This document shows positions 33,726-45,600 of a stretch of DNA of 64,000 nt, in pieces. The translations under genes and the position numbers were made by a program. The notes beneath the pieces are model-generated. The model saw nothing but the letters and a program-made list of their open reading frames with translations. It had not been told where the DNA came from and did not search any database. The stretch's first letter is position 1. Every line of letters starts with the position of its first letter. The DNA is from Paroedura picta. Its lineage: Eukaryota > Chordata > Lepidosauria > Squamata > Gekkonidae. Location of the stretch: the NCBI RefSeq assembly GCF_049243985.1, contig NC_135381.1, positions 19,393,345 through 19,457,344 of the forward strand, read 5' to 3'.

Positions 33726-35521
33726 CTGGATGATGTCACTTCTGGGGGTGGCAGCATGGCAGGGGTCATGGCCAGCTGACATCACTTCTGTGGTACCCCA
33801 ATGCCTGAAATATATTTCAGAGGTACCTCCACAGTCAAAAGGCTGGAGAAGACATTATTGCCCAGAAGGTTCCCCAGGGACAGCAAAAGGGTTTCCAAGA
33901 GATGGTGCAGACTCCCCCAGAAGTGCCCCAGCTCTTGGACGTGCTCTGCAGGCAATATCAGGAGGCCTCTCCTCTTGGAACTCTACGTAGCACCCTCCCT
34001 CTATCTGGTGACTCGTTTTGCGGGAGACAAAAGACTTCAGAGGTTCCTTGACGTGCTTCTTCCACCCTGCAGGGAAAGGGTAGGGCAAGCTGGGGCGGGT
34101 GCCAGCCCAGTTATCACTTTGGCACAGCTCACTCTGTACTCACCAAGGTACTGGGAGAAAGTGTAAGATCAATGCAAACACCAAGGAGAGCAAGGCGGCC
34201 TTGCGGGACTTGCTGCCAGGCAGCTGAGACAAACTCACTTCAGGCCACAAACCCAGCAGGTGTCAAAAGGAGTACATAGGCAAGGTGCGTATGTATGTGT
34301 GTGGGAAATAGGAAGAAGCTACTGCTAAACTTGTCTAAAATTCCCCAAATCAGGGCAAGAGTGCATGTTTGAAACCCAAGAGCTGAAAAGATGGATTTTG
34401 CAACATGCATTCTTTTTGTAAAGTTACGCTAATTTCCTCCTGCCCAGGTTGCGGCTCTTCATGGTGCAGCCAGCCTTTCGCCTACTTTAAAAGAATGCTG
34501 AGATTGAGGTTCTTCATTCTCATTCAGAAACTTGGCACTTGACAGCAGAGCAGGGCAGATCATCTGGCCCAGCAACCCACCTCTGGCAGCCTTCCTTGTT
34601 GTTATCTCCTCCTGTAGCAGTTGTTCAGAGGTACACTGATCCTAGATGAGTTAATAGCCACTGAAAGCCTAATTTCTCTTTGAAGCCATCCAAGCCCATG
34701 TCTATCACCCCACCTTTGGCACTGAATTTCAAAAACATCCATCATGCCATTCTGAGTCTTACTGCCCATCAACTTTACGGAATAGAAAAGAAATTATCTG
34801 CCTACTTCTTCAAACCCACGCATAATTTTAGAGAACCGTCATGTCCCTTGTCATCTAAATTGAAAAACATAAAACATTTTAGCCTTTCCATCAGCCAGTG
34901 CTCTTTTCTTCGCATTTTCCAGCACTGCGATGTCCTTTTAGAGACGGGAAACTAGAACAGTAAGCTGCAATTCAAATGCAGATGCACCACATAAAGGCTC
35001 TGTAATAATATGGAAGGATTGTTTACAGAAGTGTCAGCCAAAAGTAGAAATCAAGAACATAATCTATATGATATCTTTATTAGGAGTAACCCAGCTATAT
35101 GTAACAGTGTGGCAAGCTTTTGAGCATAACAGAACTCCTCAGGCCAGATGCTATGCAAAAATTAGGGTAGAGGAAAAACCCAGATGCTTCATTTTCTTGA
35201 AATCTGATCTTCCAGCATTCTAATATTGCTCATGTTATTTTCATTCTCTTTCCTAAGAATCTATAGTGTAAAATTATCTTTTACGCCCCTGTTACACCCT
35301 AAGTCAATATGATTAAGGGCACAACCCCAAGATCTCTTTCCTGGTTAGTCACTGCCAGTTCAGACACCCTCATAGTACATGTGATATTGGATTTTTTTCC
35401 CACCACAGCATATCACTTTATATTTCCTGTTCATTTGGGTTGTCCTTTTCTCCACCTTTTAAAGATAGGATGCCTATAACTGCATAGTAAATCATGTCTG
35501 AGTTCTTGAGTATTTATATTT

Positions 35522-35700
35522 CCAGGGAGGAGCTGTGGCTTAGTGGTAAACCAGCTATTTGGCATGCAGGAGGTCCCAGGTTCAATCCCTGACATCTCCA
35601 GTTAAAGATCTGGCAGTAGGGGATATGAAAGACCTTTGCCTGAGACCCTAACTTGATGGACCAAGGGGCTGGTTCAGGCAGGATGAGGCAGCTTTGTGTA
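35522..35700 (+). mobile_element. tRNA-derived SINE, family 3
   Basis: GCTGTGGCTTAGTGGTAAAC (A box), GGTCCCAGGTTCAATCCCTG (B box), then ATATGAAAGACCTTTGCCTG and a tail with ATGAGGCAGCTTTGTG. Confidence 0.85.
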
Positions 35701-35747
35701 TGTGTACACCTTCCTGAAAAAATGGAGGGTCACAGCTCTGTCAACAA

Positions 35748-35985
35748 TTCCAATAAAATCAGAATCCAGTAGCACCTTTAAGACCATCAAAGATTTATTC
35801 AAGGTGTGAGCTTCTTCATCAGACTGTGATCTTCTTACATGACATATGAAGATCATAGTCTGACGAAGGGTGCTTGCACTCGAAAGCTCACGCCTTGAAT
35901 AAATCTTTGTTGGTCTTAAAGGTGCTACTGGACTCTGATTTTATTGTGCTACTTCAGACCAGCACGGCTACTCATTGGAATCAAC
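35748..35985. mobile_element. Foldback retroelement repeat: two inverted units
   Basis: Left unit runs AATCAGAATCCAGTAGCACC to AGACTGTGATCTTC; right unit is its inverse, ending CTGGACTCTGATTTTATTG and GACCAGCACGGCTACTC. The centre is a short spacer. The right unit keeps the hairpin CTGACGA-A-GGGTG-CTTG-CACTC-GAAA. Head-to-head repeat units are known in Penelope-like elements. Confidence 0.75.
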
Positions 35986-36283
35986 AGTTCCAAGTCCCTG
36001 ATAAGTTCAGTGCACAGCCAATCCCCAATATAGATGCAAGAGAGGCCCACTACTCGCTCCCTTTTGTTACAAGAACTGGTCATTTACTCCTGTTTTCGGA
36101 TTTTAACCCCTTGACCTGAAATGGGACTCGTCCCTTTACCCCAATAAAAAGAGCTAAGTTTCCTCAAGAAGCTTTTTTGTGAGGACTGATGCTGCCAAAA
36201 ATTTTTCGAAGTACTCAAGATCAGCCAGCATATGTGCTTGGTAACAGCCTCAAAGAACTCTAGATAACTAGTTGACAGTCGTG

Positions 36284-36650
36284 TGGTGTAGTAGTTAGAG
36301 AACAGAAGAACTAGGCTGGGGGTTGAATTCCCAATTCTGTGAAACTCAGACCGTTTATGCACTGGAGGTTTCATGCTGGGCTGCAGGCTGGAGTTTTAGT
36401 TGTGGCAGGTTGCCCCACCTTTTCCTGCACCCACGTGGGGGAGCATTTGGCCTGGTGTGCCTCATCTGCCCCTGATTTGTGCTCCTGCACAGGAGCTGGG
36501 GCAGTGAAGTTCCCAGTGCATAAACGGTCTTAGTGACACAGGAGCAATTATTTTTTCTGCCTGACCTACTCTACAGGGTTGTTGTTGGGGATAAAATGGA
36601 AGGGAACTACATATGACATTCTGAGTGGCTCGGAGGGAAGGTGAGGGCAA
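36284..36650 (+). mobile_element. Diverged tRNA-derived SINE split by a TIR element
   Basis: GTGTGGTGTAGTAGTTAGAG, then GGGTTGAATTCCC on the left; GACCTACTCTACAGGGTTGT and GGCTCGGAGGGAAGGTGAG on the right give a family-2-like SINE. A TIR element at 36348-36530 interrupts it. Confidence 0.6.
36348..36530. mobile_element. Small DNA transposon (MITE) with 18-bp terminal inverted repeats
   Basis: Left end AGACCGTTTATGCACTGG is repeated exactly, inverted, at the right end. No coding capacity. Flanks TC and TT before/after the repeats leave the target duplication unclear; a 3-base TNA site as used by Harbinger elements is possible. Family not recognised. Confidence 0.7.
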
Positions 36651-37961
36651 ATGACGTAGACAGACAAAGCAGGACTTCCTTTTATATTCTTGCTGTATGT
36701 TTCATAGTTTGAGCTTCATTACGATTTTAAAGCCAATTTACCTGGGACAAAGGCTGCATTAACTGGTCTGTAATTTCCTGGATTCCCTTTTTTAAATTGG
36801 TGGTATAACAGCTCTCTCCCAATTTTCCTGGACAAAGCTCACTTTTGTGAAAAGTTTCCCACTTCTGTAAGAGCAGCAATTGCATCTGAGTTCCTTAAAG
36901 GTTGCTATTATCCGGACCTGAAGTTACTTTTCAATTTCTTATTTAGCCCTAAAACTAAATATCACTTCTGACCTCTGTTTGTTAGGCACCACCCTTGATT
37001 CAGTTATCTGACCAGCCAAATGTAAATTCATTCAGCCTCCCCAGCGTTCTCTGCAGCAATGCCTCTCCCACTTTCTGAACACCTCCCTGGTTTTCCAGAT
37101 GCTGACTTTCAAGAAATTTTGGCCGTGTGCTCTTCAGATTCTTTTTGTAACTTTTCTTCATTTGCCAGCGATAGAGTGCTTTTTAAATTTCCCTGCAGCC
37201 TTTAAAGGAAGCCTACTAACCTTTTGTAACTTCGTTAGCCATACTGGCATCCTCTTAGTCACCTTCGTCACTTTCATGATGCAATGTTGGCTTTCTCACA
37301 TGATCGCTGTTCCAAGGCTTTATCTCCAAGCTCCAAGGGCAGAATCTGCACGGCCCTGTTCACTGCTTCGAGTGGCTGCTCACAGTGCAAGAAAAGATAC
37401 TCTGCACATGTTCCGGGGGAACTCAGTCACTATGGCATAGTGAGAAACCAGGTAATGCCTTTTTGGAAATCTACATGAAGGTTAGCAGATCAGCACTCTC
37501 ACCCCCCCCCCATCTCCCCCCATCCCAGCTGCCATTAAATGAATCCACTGATGAGAATGACCAGGAAATATCCCTCTTCTCCCCACTCCAACATGAGGGA
37601 AGAAAATGGGAGCAGAAATAAGCTTGCCAGGAACACAACACACCTGTAAGAGGCATAAATGTCACAAATGTCAGCATTTGAGGGGGGGGGGAAAAGTATT
37701 TTTCTTACTGACTTCTCTCTTTAACTAGGACCTTCTCAAAGATGCTTCCTGGCTCAGTAATTTTCTCTTGCTTTGCTCCCTCAGGCACATAATTCTGGCT
37801 ACAGGTGAATGTAGAGTTTCCTCAGTGCTTAAGGGGAACCTGATGCAATTCAGGAAACTTGTCTCCAAAACAACCAGCCTTACTGTGCACTCTTGCACAG
37901 AGTTAAGAAGTCCTGACACACCTGTCCCCCTATGCTCACAGCTGCAGTCAGCCCTGTAGAG

Positions 37962-38097
37962 CAGGGGTAGTCAACCTGTGGTACTCCAGATGTCCATGGA
38001 CTACAATTCTCATGAGCCCCTGCCAGCGTTTGCTGGCAGGGGCTCATGGAAATTGCAGTCCATGAGAATCTGAAGGACCACACGTTGACTATCCGTG
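37962..38097. mobile_element. hAT MITE-A copy 10
   Basis: Palindrome with several mismatches between arms. Exact 8-bp duplication CTGTAGAG. Confidence 0.93.
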
Positions 38098-38105
38098 CTG
38101 TAGAG

Positions 38106-39043
38106 GCTGGCAAAGGAAGCCTGGCTATGGCTTGACTCCACTTGTCCCTGATAGACCCAATATTAAAGGGAGACAAACACATGTTCCCCAAGCAGGAGAA
38201 TGAATTACAAGGGGGCAGTGTTGAGTACCCATGTTGGGTGTAGTCCGACCTCCTGAGAAGAAACCTTTAAAATTTAATTTCCTCACCTCATTTCCTGTCA
38301 CAGTTTTTTCCATGGAGGTATGCATATGGAGCAAGCTTTCTTTAACCATGCATCCTTTTTTACAGTCCCAGAAGTGTCTGGGAAGCACTGATGCCACCTG
38401 CTGGTGAGCAGTACAAGTAGCAGGCAGAGCCAGAAATCCAACCAAGAGCATCCCTCCCTTTCAAAATTCCCTTATATGATATTTATGGTGGTCAGTCACC
38501 CCCCCCACACCATTTGCTCCCTGTGCCCAGATATCATTGGAGTGTCTGATAATGCAATGGGGCAATTGCTCCTCTACTCTGTTCTTTCAAATTATTGGTT
38601 GATTATTTACAGACGTTTAATTTTCAAGGTGTTTCCCCATTTCAGAGGGATAGTCCCTCTATTCAACAGAGGATCCAGGTATGGTGAGACATCGCTACCA
38701 CCCCAGGCCAGCCACATAGTGAAAAGCAAGATGCCAGGTGGGAAAGGGGCACACAGCAGCTTTTATTTGCCATTTGTAGCTCCAACCCAGGACGTTCCAC
38801 TGGGGCTTGTCTGTTCCTGCATCTTACCCGTTTGCAGGGGTTAAATGGAGCCTCTTCCAGCCACTGCAAAATGAAGTCTGTGGGAAAAGAAAGAGCACCA
38901 GAGCAGGCAAGAGTTATGCAAGACGTGGAAAGTCCAAAGATCTATCACTGCCACACCCACTTGGCCAGAAGTCTCCCCTCTAACCTCTAACCTAGGATGA
39001 AAAAGAAGGCTTCTCAAATCACAGTTCCAACAGACAAAAAACA
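38106..39043. other. Intergenic, nothing recognised
   Basis: No gene or repeat could be supported. Confidence 0.5.
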
Positions 39044-40565
39044 TTTGACGTGAGGCCTGTCACTAAAGAATTCAAACAGTCCACTTTGTTCACAGTTCAT
39101 ATAGTAGTCACAAAAGATAAACTTGTACTCTCATAAAAAAAAATCAAAATTGTAATGCTGCTGCCTGTTACTTAGAGTTTGCAAAAGGCTAAGAAAGGAG
39201 CCAAAACAGGGTCCGGATATTTTACTAATCCTTTCTCAGGAGGCTTTACAAACCACCATACTTCCTGATAACTTTGAGAAGAAAATGGGTGGTTTGGATT
39301 TGGAAATTAAAAAAGGAACTGGAAGTCTTAAGGAAGTCTTAACCAAAAATACAACAGGGATCAACGGGATTATCAGCAAGAGGATGAATATCTGTGGCTC
39401 ACATCAAAAAACCCTAAATTCAAATCTAAGACTGTATCTTGGGACCCAGATATATTCTCTAGCTCCAACACTGACCCATATAGTTCTACAGGAGCCCCAA
39501 AGATCCAGCTTAAGACTGTCTAGACAATTTTGAAGACTCGACCGGTATCAGGTGGAATTTTGGGGGTGTGGCAGGAGCAACAAGAGGAGGTAGTTTTCAA
39601 CTTATCCAAGAGATCTTTAATACCAACGGAGACTCAGGTACTGACCTTGAGTCTGACTTTTGTACCATCTTACCAATTCAATGCATTTAAAAGCAGAGTT
39701 TATTCGTTTAAATTAATTAGGGATTTAAAAGAGTTTCTTTTCTCAATCTCCAACTGAGCTGAATACTTTCCGTGTCAAGTCCACTTTCAACCCATGTATG
39801 GAGGTGCCAGAGATAGGAACATTTGAAAGAATGGTTTTAAAGGTTCTTTTAAAAATGTAAAGCACCCTGGGATGGCTTCATTTAAACATGTCAAAGGACA
39901 AGTTCAAAGCACTCCTGGACTTGCAGAAAGACGATCAATTTAATCACAAATTAATCACAAATCACAAATTAATCACAAATCACAAACTGGCTGATAAAGG
40001 GGATGGGATGGTAGTTATGGATCGTGTTGATTATGATGCTGAAATTAGGAGGCAGTTGTCCAATGACATGTACTATGAACCAGTGTGTTATAAAAGAAAT
40101 GGATGAGATAATGAAAACCATCAGGGTGGTTGTACACGGGGCATTAGCTTACATTACTAAGGTAGAAGCCCAATTTTTGATTAATAAATATCCACAAACA
40201 CCCCAAGTGTACATTTTGCCAAAAATACATAAGGAGAAGCGGCTACCTCCAGGCTACCCTATTATAGCACAACAAAAAATGTTGGAGCCCTTGGCAAAAT
40301 GAATGGATTTTCATTTACAAAAGCATAGTCCTAAATAGGACACTAAAGGATACAATTCAATTAATCAATATTATTGAACCATTAACTGTCCCTTTACATT
40401 CTGTATTAGTAACAATGGATGTACAAGCACCGTACACCAATATCCCTTTGGATGAAGCCAGACTCTCTGTAGAAAACATCTTGAAAGCACGTCCTAACCA
40501 ACACCTCCACCAACACCCCCATTTTCTTTTGAACCTTTTGGACATTATTTTTAAGAACAATATTT

Positions 40566-40718
40566 AAGATCAGTCTTCACTGGCAGTCTTCGAGCAAAGG
40601 TTGGATACACACTTTTCTTGGATGCTTTAGGATGCTTAGGGCTGATCCTGCGTTGAGCAGGGGGTTGGACTAGATGGCTTGTATGGCCCCTTCCAACTCT
40701 ATGATTCTATGATTCTAT
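40566..40718 (+). mobile_element. CR1 LINE 3' end inside the Penelope-like element
   Basis: TTCGAGCAAAGGTTGGATAC, GCAGGGGGTTGGACTAGATG, then TTCCAACTCTATGATTCTAT. It resembles 12311-12450 in the opposite direction. It postdates its host element. Confidence 0.92.
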
Positions 40719-42472
40719 TTTTGAATATGAACAAGAATTGAATCTACAAATCTATGGAGGAGCCATGGGCAGCGCCATTGTGCCGTCTGTAGCTAATATT
40801 TTTATGAGAGACCTTGAAAAGGAATGGATATGCAATCCGCAGATTCACCCATCTTACAAACACATGGTTTTTACACACAGTTTTTCGATGATACATTTTT
40901 AATTTTTTCAGATACTAACAGTATAGATGATTTTGAACTCTGGCTTAATAACCAATATGAATCTATAAAATTCACTCTTCAAAAGGACATTAAAATCACT
41001 ACCTTCTTGGATACTCCTGTCTCTTTTAAATTCACGATGTTTGGAAATTTCGACCCACCGCAAAGACACTGACAGAAATACTGTTACACTTTTCAAGCTT
41101 CCACCCTTTGCACGTGAAGGAGAACTTACCTTTAGGGCAATTTATTAGGCATAGAAGGATCAATGCCAGGCAGGAGGACTTTCTTACCACAAGTGAACAT
41201 TTGCATGTACATTTGGAACAACGTGGCTTCCTGCTTAACATCATTAATAAAGCTTGCCAGAAAGCTATTGGAGCAAGGCAGGAGGAACTACTTAAATACA
41301 AGGAAAACACTTCCTTAGACAGAACTGTTTGCTCCATTGAGCACTATTAAAGTGGGCAGAATTAAGGCTGCAATTAATAAACACTGGCACGTAGCATATG
41401 GCATTAAAGACTGTGAAAACCGACCTCTCTTTCCATGGCGCCATGGGCACAACATAAACATAAAGGAAATTCTGACCAGCAAAAAATGAATTGATGAAAG
41501 GAATGTTAGCACTTTGCCAAAGGGCAGTTTTACTTGTGGTTCTTGTCGGGCTTGTAATTACAGGCTGACCATTAGCGAGTATACAAATTCCTTCAATGGG
41601 TATAAAATTGTTATAAAATCCTTCATATATTGTGCAACTAAAATGTCATCTATGGAATCCTGTGCCCATGTTAGTTTCTTTATGTTGGGATCAGCTCTAG
41701 GCCTCTTAAACTCTGAATCCTAGAGCTCCTTTCCTGTCTTAGATTGGGGATATGAGACGCCACGTTAACTAATCACTTTGGGTCCAAATTATACGCACCA
41801 GAGGACTTGCACTCTTTCAGTATAGAATGCATCCATACCGAACCTAACCAGAGAATTGATGTAAACAAACTCCTGTTATAATGGGACTCTTACATTTTTG
41901 TTTGTGACACTTGGGCCCTAATGGTCTTAACATGTCCTAGGACCTCTCATGCCATTTATGACACAGTCACTTTAAACGGGAAAGGATCTCTGCCCCTGTC
42001 ATTTTTGCCTTTGCTAAAAATAGAGGAATGTGAAATTGTGGATTGGGGACTTTTGCGTTTGAGCCGCAGAGAGTCTTCAATGAAATTTTGAGTGTTTGGC
42101 CAATTGTATGAGATACATAAGATATACTAATATATATACTATATTATGAGGTACTATAACAATTGACGTATTTTATTGAATGATATGAGATCATGATTGT
42201 TTGTGTTTTCTTCATTTAGGTAATTGAACACTGTTTGAATAATAACAGGATAAAACTATAAGGTATGATATTTAATTTATTTTTTAGTGGTTTGACTGAG
42301 TACCCATGTAATTAATATTGGAATTCATTTTTTGTATCATTTCTTTTATAGGTTTTGCCGCAGAGGGAAATATTAATTGAAAACAGGCTAAAATATCTGA
42401 ACCCTGTTTTGGCTCCTTTCCTAGTCTTTTACAGGCAGCAGCCTTACAATTTTGATTTTTTAAGAGTACAAG

Positions 42473-42478
42473 TTTATT
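42473..42478 (-). terminator. Polyadenylation signal for the GPR143-like gene, inside a Penelope-like repeat
   Basis: AATAAA on the minus strand, 195 bases after the stop codon. No AATAAA or ATTAAA lies between the stop and the edge of the Penelope-like element at 42522, so the nearest signal is provided by that element's terminal repeat. Confidence 0.5.
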
Positions 42479-42672
42479 TCTTGTGACTGTTTGAATGGTT
42501 TAGTGACAAGCCTCATGTCGAATTTCTTTCTTCTGCTCCAACCTCTACCCTGCAGAGAATCTCATCTCTGCAGGAGAATCCCCTAGTACTCACTTGCCTA
42601 AGCCAAGCTCAGCATACCCACCTGACATCACAGGAAAGCACCCTGGGACTCCACTCCATCTCCTCCCCGGGC

Positions 42673-45600
42673 CTAGTCTGTGAGATCTTTCTCTGCCTTG
42701 CAGAAGGTCCTCAATGGTGGCCCGATCCATGCCTCTTTAGCCATGGAAGTGCTGGTGCCCAAGGAAGCCAAGAGACCAGGCACCTCCATTGAGTCTGTAC
42801 CCAACAGAAAGCCAAATGCAGAGTCTGAGGTGGCGTCTGGGAGCGAGTTGCTGTTCTTGGTGATATTATTTGAGGATCTCCAAGAGGGCATCATCCTTCT
42901 GGCACATAAGCTGCTTCTCCTGGCAGAGAATGCCAGCATGAGCAGAAATCCACTCAGAGGGTTCAGAATGGCCTGGGGAGAAGAGACCAAATGAGCAAGA
43001 GCATAGGCAGCTTGGGAAGAGGCAGGGAGCCTCCCTACTTGTGCCCCTCCTGCAGGAAGTAGCTTGGCTTGCTTGTCTCAGTAATCTATGCACCAAGTCA
43101 TCCTGATGTGGCACAGCTAGCTCATTCTTACCCTTTCTAAATAGTATGCTGCAGCTGAAGGTTAGAAGGGGATGCTCTGTGGAGGAGACTCCTCAAGGCA
43201 GGCAGGGGGCGGTTTTCAGCCCTGTGAGTCTACAGCTGCCTGTTGGGGAGGAGACCATACAAAGACCTAACCTTTGGGGTTCCGCACTGTCTCAGGAAAG
43301 AAGGGAAAAGACTGGGGGCTCAGAAGATGCACCTGCAATGTTCTTTCCCTACTCCGTTTAGGCCGATTTCCATTCTCGTCTCAAGCATCCAAAGACCCAC
43401 AGCGGCTGCACTAGAAACATGCTGCATCGCTGTTAAAGTTACTGATACCAATTTCCATCGAAATATTCTGAAGTTTGGCAGTGAGCCACTGAGAAGCTAT
43501 TGACTAACTTGATCCACAGAGAAAACAACCTGTTCCTTGACAGGAGACACCACAGCCACAAGAGCTCAAATCATCAGCATCTAATCTATGCTCTGTTAAG
43601 CAGCCACCACCCATGCAACCCAAGCAAGCCCCTCGCCCTGCATGGCGCATGCCTCCAACCCACCATGGCAGTCCAGCAGGTAAGAACAGCGATGTGCAGC
43701 AAGGACCAGGTCTCCTGCCTCCACGTGGGCCCCGACTGCAGCAGTAAAAGTATCTCATGCAGTACGTTTGCTGTCCAGCTGAAAGGAGACAGGAAAGCAA
43801 GTAGCACTGACCCACAGGCTTCTCCTCAACCCCTGTGTCATGTGTCCATGTCAATCTCTGTTAGTTTCCCAGGGCTGGAGCTAAGATCCATTTTTCAGGC
43901 TTTGCAAAACCCCAGGAGTGGCTCTATTGTGCATGCCACCCAAGGCCCCTCCCCTTCTCACTCCCTCCAGGCCCATCATTGGCCTTTGGGCGGGTAGGTG
44001 GGTGGGGAGTCATATCACTAAAAAATGTTTAACAATTAATATATATATATATTAAAAATCAACTCCCATCCACTCAGGAAAACTTTCCAAGACCATCAGG
44101 AAACCCCAGGGTTTCAGGAAACCCTGGTTGAGAAAGCCTGATCTAGCTGCTTGGATTGCTCGCCACCCCCTGGTTTCCCATGGTGTATTTTCCCAAGTTT
44201 CTGATCTTGCTTAGATTCTTATTAGGTCAAAGAAATACATGGTGGTTTGGCTTTTCTGCAGCTATTAGTAAGGCTGAGTAAGGCTTCCATGTGGAAAGGC
44301 AGTATATCTTGAGTATGGCGATAATAGAACATAGCATGAGCTTACATATGAGTTTTGCAGGAGGCCTCTAGTGCAGTGGTCCCCAACCTTTTTATCACCG
44401 GGGACCACTCAACGCTGGGGACCACTCACCGGGGACCACTCACCGCCTTTTACTGAGGTGGGGGGGGTAGTTTACTCCTCTACTCTCAACCACTGCCCTA
44501 GCACTCTCTGATCGCTATGGTAATGTTTAAACATCCCTTCAAAATAAGATACAGACACACCACAACAATGAAGTGTGTTGTAAAGGGCTGGGGGGGATGA
44601 AGTAAAGGGCCAGGGTGGGGGAGAAGGCGTCCTTTGGGGCCCACCTCCAATTAGTCGAAGGACCACATGTGGCCCGCGGCCCACAGGTTGGGGATCGCTA
44701 CTCTAGTGGACAACCAACTGGACAGGTATTTGAGAAAAAATGATCTGATAAAAATTTACTAAGATGCCTGGTTAGGGGGAGTAGATAAATACACCTGGCT
44801 GACTGGAGATTACAGTTTTTAAATTACCTACAAGATTTAGCAAGGGAGTGGGAACCTTTTTAGAAAAATGAGGACCCCCTCCCTTAAAAGAACAATACAG
44901 GCATGAAGAATGGGGCTGGGAAGGATCCTGAATAACGTTAGAAGTGCTGCCCTATATATGAAGCAGCTGACTTGGGAGAGTGGAAGGAATCACAAACATG
45001 CAACCCGCATATAGGAATTTGAATTTCTGAAGAAGGCATCCTTGTAGGATCAAAATTTGAGTCCAGGGGCACCTTTAAGACCAACAAAGCTTTATCCAAG
45101 GAGTGAGCTTTTGTGTGCAGGCACACTTCCTCAGAATGCATGCACTCGAAAGCTCATGCCTTGACTAAATCTTTATGGGTCTTAAAGGTACCATTGGACT
45201 CAAAAATATTTTGTGCTACTTCAGACCAACATGGCTACCCACTTGGATCTACCCTTAGCAGGATGATGTTCTTTGGAATTTGTTGCTCCGACTTTGCTAC
45301 TTAAGTTCCTGATTTTACTGCGAGGAACTCGGGTATTTTGACTTGAAAAGCAGGATTAATATATTTCCCAAGAACAAATAGAGGTAATATCTGAATCCTT
45401 GCTACAGCTGTCAACCACTGTGCTTAATCTGCTTAAGTCATCTGGAAAACTTCAGATTACTGGAGACAAGACCAGAAGGGACCTTTTATACCAGACAAAG
45501 AAGGTCACCGAGATGCCAATAAACCTCCGGCGAAGCTGCATCTCCTGGCTCCGCTCACGGGCCGTGTACATTCCCATTCTCCTCCGCAGCAAAGCAGGTA

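Larger units (their letters stand above)
34570..37450 (-). mobile_element. Old L3/CR1-clade LINE, antisense, riddled with insertions
   Basis: Several stretches (about 34640-34940, 35220-35460, 36725-37300) match, in order, a widespread old amniote LINE read antisense: CAGCACTGCGATGTCCTTTT, CAAGATCTCTTTCCTGGTTA, GGATTCCCTTTTTTAAATTG. Younger repeats at 35522-35700, 35748-35985 and 36284-36650 split it. Assignment is from memory and approximate. Confidence 0.5.
39044..42522 (+). mobile_element. Penelope-like element (Neptune-type), decayed, with inverted terminal repeats
   Basis: A 3.5-kb retroelement fossil. Reverse-transcriptase blocks appear in order: QVYILPKIHKEKRLPPGYPI, TMDVQAPYTNIPLDEA, IYGGAMGSAIVPSVANIFM, and a displaced catalytic region. 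A Cys-rich CGSCRACNYRLT block followed by YKIVIKSFIYC marks the linker to the GIY-YIG nuclease of this family. The outer ~180 bp at each end are inverted copies (shared GGAGCCAAAACAGGGT and ATAAACTTGTACTCT). It is broken at many points and clearly old. A CR1 tail is inserted at about 40566-40718. It abuts the 3' end of the GPR143-like gene. Confidence 0.85.

Noticed and set aside
39200-39230. Hammerhead core in the terminal repeat of the large Penelope-like element
   Set aside because: CTGAGAA and a weak GGAT/ATCC pairing are present but the GAAA block is not, so it falls short of the motif.
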